From Welwitschia mirabilis (lineage: Eukaryota; Gnetophyta; Gnetopsida; Welwitschiales): 33,315 nt of DNA. The DNA is taken from the NCBI GenBank assembly GCA_051453625.1, contig JBOZIK010000001.1:264632251-264665565 (forward strand), read 5' to 3'. The position numbers and the translations under genes were made by a program. Shown here piece after piece: positions 20,191 through 31,862 of this stretch. Numbering within the stretch: position 1 is the stretch's first letter; every line of letters begins with the position of its first letter. A model generated the notes under the pieces. The model worked only from the letters and a program-made list of their open reading frames with translations, did no database searches and had not been told where the DNA came from.

Positions 20191-21665
20191 CAATAATTTT
20201 CTACTTCAAAAATATCTAGAGAGGCTTAAATATATCTCCCCCTTCTTATATTAGCATAGATACCTTTAATTCTTGTAGGAAAAATGTCTTCATGATTATT
20301 GACACTTGGCTTTCATGAAAACATAGATGCAATATAATTTTTCAGAAGGAAAGTTATCCCTGTAAAAGTTGAAATTCAAAATCATCAGAGAGATTAAATA
20401 ACTAGATCAAGTCTAGGTTTATAAAAAATGTGGTAGCCGAAATAATACAAACAAAGTCATGCCCAATTTGTAGAAAAACACATAGCTAAGAGCATCTAAA
20501 CTACATTATAGTGGAGCATCTGCATTATACCCAAGTAGCTGCTATGATATCAACATCCCAGAAGACATGGAAAAGGCTTTAAGAACTGTGCCTACTAAGC
20601 ACAATGTGCTACTATACCATGAACAAACTTGAGAGGCCTTTCAAGTAGCAGGATGGAATTCTTATGTCCTTAGTTTTAGAGTACATGATCCTTATCTCTC
20701 AAAGTAATTTTTTAAAAACTAGAATATCAGATCTACTTGGATAGTAGCACTACCATCTTTATTGATATTCCTTGCATTGATGCCATTCACACATGTCTTA
20801 AAGGAATAGAGCTGAAAAGAGAAGCCCTTAAGGCTTCCATAGTTTCTCATTTTAAATAATTGATTAGAAAAACTCTAAGAAAGAGAGGAGGAAGCTATAA
20901 AAGAAAGGATCTGTCAAGGAATTTTAATTCTTAGGCTACTTTAATCATAAAATATTTCACCTTGAAGGGCCCTTTCAATAAGATAAATGAACTCCACTTC
21001 CACCTCCTTACCATCATGATGGTAGAGTTCTAGATAGCTCTACCTTTCTTTCTCTTTAATTATCTTTACTACTCTTTCCAAAGCTATAAGATAAATCATG
21101 AAGGGTTGGCTTAGTTATTATTTTAAAGGAAAATGCAGATTGATGCTAACATGTTAGCTTAATAAGAAATCCCAAGGAAACTTGTGCAAAATCCTCTACT
21201 GTGAGAACCTCTAAGGTATACAGAGATTGGTGAAGAGCACAACCTCCTTATGCCTCCTAGGTACACTGATAATGCATTATGAAAAAAAATAACAAATCAA
21301 TAGAGTATGAAGAAGAAGCTATCGAGAAAGAGGAATAACAAGAAAAAGAAAATATTGAGAGGAAATAAAACCATTGGCTCCTATTCCCATTATCTAAAAC
21401 CCCCCTCGCCCCTCTCCTCACCTCCCAAATTATGCCCATAAAGAATATTGTTTTGTTGTAAACCCTTTGGAGTATGATATTCTTGAACCTCTTTCTAATT
21501 AAAATTGGGAACCAAATTTGATAAAATTAGATGTTAATGTTTGAGGATTTGAATACTAGAGAGACTTCCATGGTGCTTGGAAATCTAGCTCTTAAGCTAT
21601 GTTGTAATTTTTCCTTATTTTAAGTTAATATAATCAATTTACTATTTCTTAAAAATAAAAAAATA
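20191..21665 (+). mobile_element. Probable 3' region of the same L1, ending in an A-rich tail
   Basis: It follows the zf-RVT-like block. Short coding-like pieces are visible (for example FIDIPCIDAIHTCLKGIELK near 20760-20820), but I cannot name a domain; an RNase H-like tail is possible. The region closes with TTGTAATTTTTCC and an A-rich tail (about 21640-21665), the usual look of a plant LINE 3' end. The boundary at the left is by position. Confidence 0.4.
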
Positions 21666-22805
21666 AAAGTAACTACATCAATTATGAATAAACTCACAAG
21701 CAATTCTATGCCAAAGATGATTGAAAAATCCTTAAATGTTTTAATATAAAATACTTATTGTAAAAAGGATAAGAAGTTTCCACTCTTATATGAAATGGAA
21801 ATGCTGATGTTTTATCATATCCATAAAGATCCATAGGCTCTATGGGATAGAAAAAAGTTACAAATTAAAATAATTTAAATACAAACTCAAAATAGTAACT
21901 AAGACAAATGGGAATTATTTAAAACAAGGCATTAAACTATACGTAGTTATATTCCATTTTTTTCTTAATAAACAAGTTTTAAAAGTACTAAAGAAGAACA
22001 TGTTCTTTATCTTCAATGGAATCATTTAAACATACCTTGCATGTTTTTTTCTCCCTTGGAATATTCTTTCATCTTTCTTATCACATACCATTTATCATAA
22101 TGTTGAAAGGTAGGTGGTTAGTTGCTTAATAAATGTGAATTATTAAATGAATTAGACATATTATGAGGTAAATGAGTTAACATGAATAGTTATGTATTAA
22201 TTATGACTTATTAGTTGAATAAAAGTTATAACCATCTATTCAAGGAATACAAACCTTGTAGAAAAGTGGTGAATGTAATTTTCAATCCTTGGTTAATGTT
22301 AAAAGAATGATCTGGTTGAGACATAGGGTAGAATTGGTTGTTTGAAATTCCTAACAAATTCAAATTAATCATTTGGAAGTCTAAGATAGAAGATCTTAAA
22401 GGTATATTTTCCTAGATAGTTTATCAAGCCAAAACACCATCTTAACATTACAAATTTGTAATTGGAGAGAGTAATTTTTCAAATTAATAAATATAATTTT
22501 TCTATTTTTTAATTCATGTTTATTCTTAATTATTTTTACATTTAATTATTTTTTCATGTATTTTCACTAAATTTATTACATGTACATTTCAATCTTGATA
22601 TACTAACATGTTAGGATCTTACAATAATAGTATAGCAAATGATTCGTAAATTTATAAGAGGATGAAAATAAGTGGAGTTAATTAAAATGGTCTTCAAGGC
22701 TTAAGAAGGGGAAGGAAGTGAGATTAAAATAAAACTTATCATACTTTGCTTTAACTAATACTAATTAATCCTTGATAAATATTTTAAAGTAACATTTATT
22801 CTAGA
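21666..22805. other. A+T-rich stretch with no gene recognised
   Basis: No family motif or repeat seen on either strand. Confidence 0.4.
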
Positions 22806-23575
22806 TTTAACAAGATGCTTAAAAATTAGTGTATGACTATTCTGAAGTAATCAAGAAAGAAAAGGAATATGCAAGTATGCTATTCTAGAGTGAACAGAAG
22901 ATTAAGGAAGTAAAGGATGTGTCAATCTATTATTCTAAAGTCAATAAAATATTAACAAAGTAAAGGAGGATGTGATTATACTATTTAAAAGTGAACAGAA
23001 GAGAAGATTAAGGAAGTAAAGGAGGATATTAGTATGATACTTTTAAGTGCATAGAATGTTAAGAAAGAAAATAAGGACACCAATATATTATTTTATAAAA
23101 GGATTAAAAAAAACAAAGAATAGTTCCATTATCTGATTTTGCAATGAATAGAAAGTTAAAAACTCAAATAAGGACATTAATGTTCTAGTATAAAGTTAAT
23201 AGAAGACTCAAAACTTACTATAGGATGTTAGTGTTTGGTTTAGAATTACTATGTTACTGGTAGTTATCACTATGAGGTACTAGTATTTTATCCAAGATTG
23301 AATTAATGCTTATAAAATAATTAAAATATATTAGTAATCTATCTAAGACTAAATTGATAAATGTAGAACTACTATAAAACACTTGTCTTCTATCTTGAAT
23401 TACTTTATTGCATGTAGAGTCACTATAGAACATTAATATTTTATTTAGAATTGAGTTGATGTTAATAGATCTACTATAGGATGTTAGTATTTTAACTAGT
23501 ACTAGTTTTCTACCTATAAACTCACTATAGGGTACTTGGGTTATATCTAGAGATAACTTAACTTCATAAAAATTT
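22806..23575. repeat. Degenerate tandem array of about fifteen 51-bp units
   Basis: Units start at about 22806, 22857, 22908, 22958, 23014, 23065, 23115, 23166, 23217, 23269, 23320, 23371, 23422, 23473 and 23524, so the spacing is 50-52 bp except for one of 56. Left units carry AAGTAAAGGA(T/G) and later GTGAATAGAAG-like words; right units carry ACTATAGGATGTTAGTATTT and TAGAATTGA-like words. The two sub-types keep the same register through the junction near 23200. It looks like an old minisatellite. No coding frame stays open across it. Confidence 0.75.
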
Positions 23576-23816
23576 CAAACAATTATGATTAAAGATCTTT
23601 AACAAATAAATTTATATCATTAGATAAGCTCTACATGAGATGTTTACCAAAATTCCTCAAATTTTTAATTTTTATTAATCTTAAAACATTTAGAGCTAGG
23701 GTTGATGGAGGTGATATTAGTCACTTGGTGCCATAATAAATCATATACCTATATGACATAATAGTCCATGATACAAATTGAATGCAACTGTAATGCTAGG
23801 CATTATTATATTATAC

Positions 23817-23874
23817 ATACACACACACACACACATACACACACACACACACACACACATAGACACACACATAT
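23817..23874. repeat. CA/TA compound microsatellite
   Basis: Mostly (CA)n with a few CATA and TAGA interruptions, about 58 bp. Confidence 0.95.
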
Positions 23875-24904
23875 ACTTATAATATGAACTGATATGATGT
23901 TATTACTAATATAATAACTAACATTTACTAACATCCCTTCTTTCTAGAATTATAAGACGTGAAACACTCCATAATATAGAACTTAAAAACTTTTATCATT
24001 TTAGGCAATGTTGTTATGATGTTTTGATGCAACTTATTCAGTTTGCATTTTTCATTAGGGTCAAATAATGTAAGACATAATTTTGATAATACTTGAGTTA
24101 TTAAATAACATCACTTATTCATATAAGATATGACTCAACTTAGTTCTTATTTCATGCTAATGGCATTTTTAAGAGATATGATGTATCTCTAACCTATGCC
24201 AAATGGGTATGAGTAAAATGACTCTGTGCATAGGACAAGATGGTACATCATCTATCATAGAACCTTAAGTTCATAATGATCATATAAGATCTAAGTAGTG
24301 TTTTGATTTTATGTGATTCACAATACCAATAGTTAGTGTTGAGATAAAAAAAATTCTTCTTTTAATGTTATTTCTACTTATACTATTTTTTTTCTTAATT
24401 TCACTTAGACTAAGATTATTAAAGGGGTTTTATAGTGACATTTCAATCCAAATAATAAATTATTACTATTTAAAGATAATATAACTAATAAAAAGTTTAG
24501 ATAAAAGTAAAGAAATATGCTATAACAAAATAGATTAAACACTCTTTCGATTTAAATGAATGTATATACTTATGAATATCTACTAAAACTTTTCTTAAGA
24601 AATGAAATAGATGTAAATACTTTAATTATTACTTTGTATTTATTGAAATTTACTTAATAAAAATAAAGAATACTTTTATCATGTTATAATAGTAATTTAC
24701 AATGATATTTATTGATAAATAAGCTAGAAATAGATTTTGTATGATAAGATAAACTTATTTTTAAAAAAAAAGCTGATTAAATAACCAAGTAAATCCTAAT
24801 GCACTTTATTCTAAAGTAACTATAACCAATTTCTAGGATACATATCTAAAAGACTAAATTTTATTAAAAGATTTTATTTTCATATTATTCAAAATTAATA
24901 AAAT
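23875..24904. other. A+T-rich stretch with no gene recognised
   Basis: Short chance frames only; nothing recognisable. Confidence 0.4.
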
Positions 24905-25210
24905 AGCTAGGGTTTTTTGAGCTATTCTAGGGTTTGGCTAATTTGGAGTGTAAGAGGGAGTGAGGCGTGGAAGACCACAAATCAGTAAGGCTAGTTTTGG
25001 TTCCTGGTCATGTTGTATAGGGTGCGATTTTGGCCATCAAAAAGTCTATCTATGGGTAAGTTCTAGAATCTTTTGAAATATTAGTTTTAATCTATTTTAG
25101 AGTTTTATTTAAGGGTTGGTATTCCAACATGAGGAAGAATTAGTTCTCCAGGGAAGGAAAAATCTTAGTTTTGGATATTGGTAAAGGTACTTACTCTGAG
25201 ATCGAGAAGA

Positions 25211-25293
25211 AACTTTAGTACGGTTTAATCAAAAAATCCATTTCATCTTGCCTAAGACTAAGGCTAGATCAGATCTGAGAATGGGTGACAACT
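25211..25293 (+). repeat. 83-bp direct repeat, left copy
   Basis: Starts AACTTTAGTACGG and ends GGGTGACAACT, directly against the N gap. About 73 of 83 positions equal the right copy at 25394-25476. Confidence 0.9.
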
Positions 25294-25393
25294 NNNNNNN
25301 NNNNNNNNNNNNNNNNNNNNNNNNNNNNNNNNNNNNNNNNNNNNNNNNNNNNNNNNNNNNNNNNNNNNNNNNNNNNNNNNNNNNNNNNNNNNN
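25294..25393. other. Assembly gap (exactly 100 N)
   Basis: The round length suggests a placeholder of unknown true size. It lies exactly between the two 83-bp repeat copies. Confidence 0.95.
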
Positions 25394-25476
25394 AACTTCA
25401 GTACAGTTTAATCAAAAAGTTCGTTTCATCTAATCCAAGACCAAGGCTAGATCAGATCTGAGAATGGGTGACAACT
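25394..25476 (+). repeat. 83-bp direct repeat, right copy
   Basis: Starts AACTTCAGTACAG and ends GGGTGACAACT. The last 33 bases or so are identical to the left copy; the differences lie in the first 50. Either a tandem array collapsed in the assembly, or two overlapping contig ends were not merged. Confidence 0.9.
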
Positions 25477-26670
25477 AAATGGCTGGGAGTCAGTAAAGTT
25501 GATGTTATTACTATGCCAGAAGGGCTTGTCTTTTCTAATTAGACAACGAATGTGATTGAGATGAAATAATCACAAGAGGACCTTGGTTCTTTAGGGTATG
25601 AGGTCTTGTCCTAGCCAAATAGACACTGATGGAACTATCAGACTTAAACTTATTTAGAAGATTACTAATCTAGAATCGCATCCATAAGTTCCCATTGGAG
25701 TTTTAGGATGAAGATCTCTTAAAGAAAATTGCTACCCAATAAGATCAAATCCTTTGATGTAAAAACTCTTCTAGATATTCTGAATTAATTCTGGCATTTT
25801 GGCAAGCTGCCAATAAGCTCAGGTCCAAAGAGGCTCCTTCTTCTCCTCCGCAGTGATGCCCCCATCAGTCTCCATCAAGGAGATCTCTTAAGAGAAGAGC
25901 CATCATGGAAGGAACCCCTTAATCCAAAAGGAATATTGCACCAGTAGCCCTAGCTAATGGGGGATGACTCTACCCTAAGACCACACAGAGAAGACGAATT
26001 TGTCCCTAATCTAATAGGAGACAACTCAGGAGACATCCAAGAAACAACTGAGGAACATCCACCAACTAACTCCTAGGAGCAAGGGAGGCAAGACCAAAGC
26101 TCCCTTTAGTTAGAAAGGAGTCCTAGTTCTACTCAAAATTCAATCACTAACTCTTCTTTAGTATAAATGCAATATAACCCTTAGAAGGATATAGATATGG
26201 ATGCTGCAAGATGGGAAGTCATGCTTGCAATAATTCATAAACCGAAGAGATGCTCCTTCATCACATTATAATTCTCCCATAGTGTCCTCCCTCAAGCCAT
26301 CAAGTCTAGCTACAAAAAAAAAGATCTTAGACTACATCTAAATAAAAATCAAGTAAGTGCCAAAGAATTTAAAGAGATAAATTAAGCCTTTGAAGTGCTA
26401 TGTGATGAAATGGGCTGCTTTTTACTAGAACACAACCACGACAGTCTTTTTCCTTTCTATAAAGAATACTAATCCTCCACATTTCAGTTATTTTCTCTAG
26501 CCTAAGTTAAGTTTTGTTATTTCTAGTATTTTGAGGCATTTTCACCCCCAGTCTATTAGTGAAATGGTCTCCCTTTCTCTCAACAGTTTAAATTTCTTAT
26601 TAACTTAGGTTATTTTCACCTCCCAATGTAAATTTTTTGGTTTAATATACTTTTCATTAAAAAAATACTA

Positions 26671-27688
26671 AGAATATTATCTCTTCCTTCATTTCATTCA
26701 AGTGAAAAAAGGTTCAGAAGAAATTACATGCATTTTAATGGTTCTGTGATAAAAATAATATTTTACATGCATTAGACAACTATGGTTAGAAGAAGATGAA
26801 CTTTGAAATTTAGACTTATTTTAAGCTTAGATTTCTTACAGGTTGGATTTATTAGGGTTAGGTTTCTCTGGGTTGAACTTCTTTCAAACTTGGATTTCCA
26901 TTAACTGTGAAGGATACTAGACTTAGAGCTTTACCTTTTTCATACATTATATACAACATTCAAAATTTTCACTATGGTTTTTGCCCCTTTTTCATGATGT
27001 AAAAGGGAAATTTACATCATAAAATATTACAAAATAAATTAGGGGATCTAAAATAAAGAGAAGAATATTAATTTTTTTCCTTTTTTGGCTCATGTAAAAA
27101 AAGTGTAAGAAGAAGATTATGTAAAAGATGTAGGAAAAGATCAAATCATCCATGAGGAGGTACTAGTATGATTACTATCTTTTATTTGTCCAAAATAATC
27201 ATATGAATGTTTTTGACTTCATTCTTCAAATGGTTCTTTCTTTCCTTCTTGTTATTCTTCAAATTTTGTATTGTTTTGTTCAATAATTTTTCTTTTCAGT
27301 TAATTTCATCATCATTTGAATCATTACAGTAATGTAATGCCTAAAAAGGAATTCAAGTGTCTATTCTTGTATAATCTCTTAAAATGGCTAAAAAATATTC
27401 TTTATTGGTTTCTTTTGTATTTAAAGTATTTATAATTTTCTTTCCAACTCTGCTTGCACATTTTGGAGATTTTGATGATTTATCATTAAATTCTTATGAT
27501 TTTTATCAAATTCAACCATGATCTTTTCTTAAGATCCCATCTGGAAAAAAAAAAAAATAAGAACAAAGTAATCTCAATAGGAAAAGGCAACTCTATTATA
27601 AATAATGATAATGCTAGAAAAGAATATAAATTAACTACAACTATACATAAAGAAAAATATATGATAAAAAAAAATTCATCATTTCATC
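26671..27688. other. A+T-rich stretch, with a perfect hairpin at 26994-27020
   Basis: No coding motif recognised. A 10-bp perfect inverted repeat (ATGATGTAAA / TTTACATCAT, loop AGGGAAA) lies at 26994-27020, just after TTTTTGCCCCTTTTT. It could be part of a decayed LTR, but no boundaries are seen. Confidence 0.4.

Positions 27689-27716
<28 letters not shown>
27689..27716. repeat. (TA)14 microsatellite
   Basis: Uninterrupted TA repeats directly beside the end of the Ty3/gypsy integrase remnant. Confidence 0.95.
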
Positions 27717-27719
<3 letters not shown>

Positions 27720-27720
<1 letters not shown>

Positions 27721-30480
27721 ATTTATGGGGTCTTTTTCTTTATCACAATTAAAATATTTTAATTTATAGGTTATTTTATCAATTTTTTGAAATAATATAT
27801 GGACCTATTCAATTTGAACTAAATTTAGAATTTTTATTTATTAATTTCAATTTAAGAATAAGATTATTTATGTTAAACTCTCTTGGTCTTATAATTTTAT
27901 TATAGGATTTTGTTATTCATTTTTTATATTGCCTATTATGTTTAAATGACTTTAATGTTTTCTCTTTTAGAAGTTTAAGTTGAGAATATATTTTACCTTT
28001 TTTGCATCTAAAAGTTTAAATTCCTTGATCAAAGTTTTTAATATGGGAATCTATAGCTTGATAGGAAAGATGACTTTAGTTTCATATGTTAATTCAAATA
28101 GAGTTGCATTTATCACAGTTTTGTAAAATGTTCTATGTTTGCAGAATGCATATTTTTCATGTTAATTTCTCAAATTTTTATTAATAATTTTTTTCAAAAG
28201 TTTTATTACTATTTTATTTGTTATTTTAGATTTTGTGTTCAATTAGATATATCCAGGTACTGAGTAGGAATGTTTTACACCATAATTTCATAAAATGTAT
28301 CTAATTTTTTAGATTTAAAGTATGGCTCACTATTACTAACTATTGTATATGGAAATCAAAATCTTGAGAAAATATGTTCAATGATGAATTTCTATATTGC
28401 TTTGGTTGTCATGGATGATAAAAGAGTAGCTTCTACTGATTTGGTAAAATATTTCATGATAGTGATAATACATGAATGGGAACCTAAATATGATGTTCTA
28501 ATTGGGTCTTTGAGATTCATATTCCACTTTTTAAAGTCTTAAATTAGCTTGATGGTGAATGGTTCATTTGGTAATTAATGTAAATATGATGCATATTCTT
28601 AACAAGCTTTGCATTCTTGGAAAAATTATAGTAGTCTTTAGTTAAGATTTTTAAATAATACCTAGAATTAAGTATATGATGGGGTAAAGTTTTGAATCCC
28701 TAATGTAATTTACATAATCTAGAATAAGTTTCCTTCAAGACTTGTACAACCTCCTTTACATTTAAACATCTTAAAAGAGTACAATTAAGAGGCTTCTGAG
28801 ATGATTTTTTGGCTATGATTATGAATCTAGTGGCTTTTTATCTAAACACTCTCTTTTATTATTTTGGAAGATCATTGGGATTTCTTAAGTTTCCAAATAT
28901 CTTATAATGTTTTAATGCATTTGATTGAAGTCCTTTGAATTCCTTATGATTTGGGTAACTTCTAATTTTTCAAGATTATAAATTTGTAATATATCTCATA
29001 GAATGGATTTTGAATTACTTCTTATATAATGGCATTAATCTCTAATGCATTTTTAATGGAGCAACTAGCTAGATTTAAAAGCAAATCAATCATCTAATTA
29101 TTTTTTTCTGAAATGAATTTTATGTGACATTTTTAAAGTGTAGTAACTCTTATTGCATTATTTGAAGTTATATTTTGAGAAAATTTGATTTACATTTATA
29201 CTTGTCTAACACTTGGTTTATAATTATTTGAGAGTCCCCATAAATTTTGAGTTTATGATATCTTGAATATCAGGTAATAATGATCTAATGAATGAGAGCT
29301 TCATACTCTGCTTCATTATTTGTACAAGGAAAGTTAAAATAAAGGGATATTGAGATAATAGCTACTATTGTTAAGAAAATACTATACCATCTTCTATACC
29401 ATTAATGTCCATTAAAATGTCCAAATGTATCATTATGTCCATTTGGGAACTCATCTTGATTAGAGGCATCTGATTTTTCTTTCATTGAAAAATCTACTAG
29501 TTGACTAGATATACATTATCCTTTTATGATTGAAATTCTAAATCAATTTTTTTCAACATAGAAGATTATTTTATTAATCTTGTACCTCCTATTAAATATT
29601 TTAATAAATTTTAAAAATGTTCTTTTTATTGATTACATATGTATTTCTATTTATCATGCAATTCCTAAATTTTTGCATTAAAGTTAGACATGTCTTTTCT
29701 ACATCTAAATAGTTAATTTCATATTTATGTAGTGTTCTACTTATATGATAAATAAGAAATATTTATAAATATCTTTTCTTTGGAAGATGACTACACTTAT
29801 TGCTTCTTTTGTGTGTACTAGATATAAATAAAATGATTGATCTAAATTATACAAATATAATAATGGTGTCTTGGCTAAATGTTTGATTTGATCAAAAGTT
29901 AGTTGACATTTTTCTCTTACTCAAACTTAAATATTATTTTAGTAAATAAAGGAAAGAAAGGCATTAAATCTCCTAATTAGCTATAGTTGATCCTGTAACC
30001 TTCATAGATTAGAAATGCTTTTAGATAAAGGTATTTCCATTATTACTTTTATCTTCTTTATATTTACTTTAATTCTTCTTTTTAACATAATGAATCCCAA
30101 TAATTTCCCTAATAGGACTTTGAAAACACATTTCTTTGGATTAAGTCTAAGATCAAATTTTAATGCAATTTGGAATAATTCTCATAAATGTTGCAAGTAA
30201 TCCTTGACTTAATATTAGTTTCACAATAATATCATTAACATAATATTTAATAGTCTTATGCATAAAGTTATGAAATATATATGTAACCACACATTGATAT
30301 GTCGCCCTATCATTATTTAAGATAAAAGACATCATTACATAACAAAATACATCCTAGGATGAGATCATATTAATGTTTGATTCTGATAAAAATTTGGTTA
30401 TACCTTATGTTCATGTGAATACAGTGAACCAAATTTAAACTAGTTAAGAACCTAGTATCATTCTTTCATAGGGATATATG
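27720..30480 (-). pseudogene. Ty3/gypsy pol remnant (RT, RNase H, integrase)
   Basis: Leftward-reading gypsy polyprotein in correct domain order. RT: RYNQIFIRI (about 30405-30380), then MMSFILNNDRATYQCVVTYI and FHNFMHKTIKYYVNDIIVKL (30335-30210), where YVND (30228-30245) replaces the catalytic YxDD. Next come DLRLNPKKCVFK, GKLLGFIM and QLTFDQIKHLAKTPLLYLYN. RNase H: FPCTNNEAEYEALIH (about 29335-29290) and IYGDSQIIINQVLDKY. Integrase: LGSHSCIITIMKYFTKSVEA (about 28485-28425), FPYTIVSNSEP (where the family has TTDNG-like), TKSKITNKIV (family Glu absent), FELTYETKVIFPIKL, and YKLKYFNCDKEKD near 27740. The set fits the Tat/Athila group. Dead: stops, slips and lost catalytic acids. Confidence 0.9.
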
Positions 30481-30750
30481 TGTAATAACCTAAGAAAATA
30501 AACATCAAAATCCTAACTTATAATATAACTTAAACAAAAAGAAAACCAAAAAGTTAAGAATTTTAATGATATTTGATTAATATCATAAGGAAATGAATGT
30601 GTTATAATGATGTAGCTAATTCATCCAATGCTCCACCTTCACTCCAATGACTCATGTATTCCTAAAACATAATCAAAATTATCAAGTCATTAAGGCTCAA
30701 GTGTGAAGACATAATATCATACATTGCATAAGTATTGATAAGTTATTTAG
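30481..30750. other. Sequence between gypsy RT and LTR B
   Basis: No clear coding. It may be the decayed 5' part of the gypsy RT or gypsy non-coding sequence into which element B inserted. Confidence 0.35.
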
Positions 30751-31069
30751 TGATAGGATCGAGAACCCTCGAGGAAAGGGTGAATAGGTTCATTCAAAAA
30801 CTTAGAATAAAAAACACATTTAGATAATCTACTCACTGCTTGCATATAAAAATAATAAAATCAAGAATGAACATATAAGAAATGAAAAACTGAATGTAAT
30901 AAATCAAAAGATACAAAATCATAAACTACTAGTTTATATGCATGCAGGATTTATAGTGGTTCGAGGACTTTCCTACTCCACTCTCCACGATCAGCTTCTC
31001 TTAAGCTTAATCTCAGATCTCTGTTACTCCACAGGTTTTGCTAGGTTTACCTGTAACCCTTACAAGTGA

Positions 31070-31172
31070 ACTTTTACAAGCTAAGTCTCAACTTTAACAC
31101 AGGACTTTTGCAGGCTAAGTCTCAACCTTTAACAACGGACTTTTACAGGCTAAGTCTCAATCTTTGAAGTCA
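31070..31172 (-). repeat. Three tandem units of about 35 bp in LTR B
   Basis: Unit starts (+ strand ACTTTTACAAG, ACTTTTGCAGG, ACTTTTACAGG) fall at 31070, 31104 and 31139, each followed by CTAAGTCTCAA. They lie downstream of the TATA-like box in element sense, so they would be present in the element RNA. Confidence 0.85.
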
Positions 31173-31443
31173 AATAGAAATGATGCAATGTAGCCTTGGT
31201 AGCTCTGATATCACACATTCAGTATTAGTAAAATGAATGAAGCTATTATCTAATAAAATACAATGATGATATCCTTAGATCTGATTCTGAGTAATGTTTT
31301 TTTGCTAAGAATAGATCTCCTCAATCAGATATAAAGCTATACAATGATGTGCTAATGAAAAAAACCACTTGATCTTTCAGATCCATAATGAATATACCAA
31401 TTTGAAAAAGTGCCAAAAGATTTCTAGGTCATCTATTGCCTAG

Positions 31444-31452
31444 CTATTTATA
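31444..31452 (-). promoter_or_regulatory. TATA-like box in LTR B
   Basis: TATAAATAG on the - strand, about 575 bp from the U3 start and about 190 bp after the palindromic array in element sense. Confidence 0.55.
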
Positions 31453-31569
31453 ATGGAGATTTACTAGGGTTTATTACAAATGAATTGCATCTCCAACGGC
31501 TATAAACAGCTAGAAAATGGTTAGATAACGGCTAGGTAACGAATACATAACATTTATAACTTTTGCTTT

Positions 31570-31862
31570 TTCACACTGTCTGATCGATCCCACAAAAATC
31601 CAGTTGACCGCATGAGAACACAGTCGACCCCATCCTGGGTCTGGTCAACCCCTTGTCTCTCTGTCTAGAGCTATGGACTATCAACTTCTCAGGCCTGGTC
31701 CACCCTATAAAATTTGGTTAACTCCTCTCCTCTTGGTCTAAGACTATTGATTATCAGCTCCTCAAATCTGGTCCACCTCATTAATATTTGGTTGATCCCT
31801 TTCCTCTCAGTCTAGAGTATTGGTTCTTGAGATCATAGGTCAGTTGACCCCTTTATAATCTA
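31570..31862 (-). repeat. Palindromic tandem array in U3 of LTR B
   Basis: Unit starts (+ strand TGGTCAACC, TGGTTAACT, TGGTTGATC) fall at 31642, 31715 and 31789, spacing 73-74 bp. Each unit also holds a CTGGTCCACC or AGTTGACC-type word, so GGTCAACC and its inverse GGTTGACC alternate. Further copies of the word (CAGTTGACCG, CAGTCGACCCC) extend the array to about 31570. The layout parallels the array of LTR A, but word and unit length differ. Confidence 0.8.

Larger units (their letters stand above)
24905..26670 (+). mobile_element. Unidentified retroelement-like region with LINE-style 3' end
   Basis: This block is less A+T-rich than its flanks. It starts near CTAGGGTTTTTTGAGC and ends near 26665 with GGTTTAATATACTTTTC plus A7, which looks like a LINE 3' end. 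Decayed coding is visible on the + strand: FSREGKILVLDIGKGTYSEI (about 25147-25206), then KWLGVSKVDVITMPEGLVFS after the gap (from about 25478), and toward the end FEVLCDEMGCFLLEHNHDSL (about 26389-26448). Many stops interrupt it. I do not recognise the protein; a LINE ORF1 or another non-autonomous retroelement is a guess. Confidence 0.4.

Noticed and set aside
21257-21439. 60-codon - strand frame rich in Ser and Phe
   Set aside because: Low-complexity reverse of a GAA-rich stretch near a LINE-style 3' end; no family resemblance.
22806-23575. CRISPR array
   Set aside because: Units are contiguous and diverged with no constant repeat and unique spacer pattern, and the sequence is from a plant.
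26800-26880. Telomere-like TTAGGG/TTTAGGG words
   Set aside because: Only one or two imperfect words (TTAGGGTTAGG); no array.
27496-27717. 73-codon + strand frame ending in Ile-Tyr repeats
   Set aside because: Its end is the (TA)14 microsatellite and the rest is A-rich low-complexity sequence.
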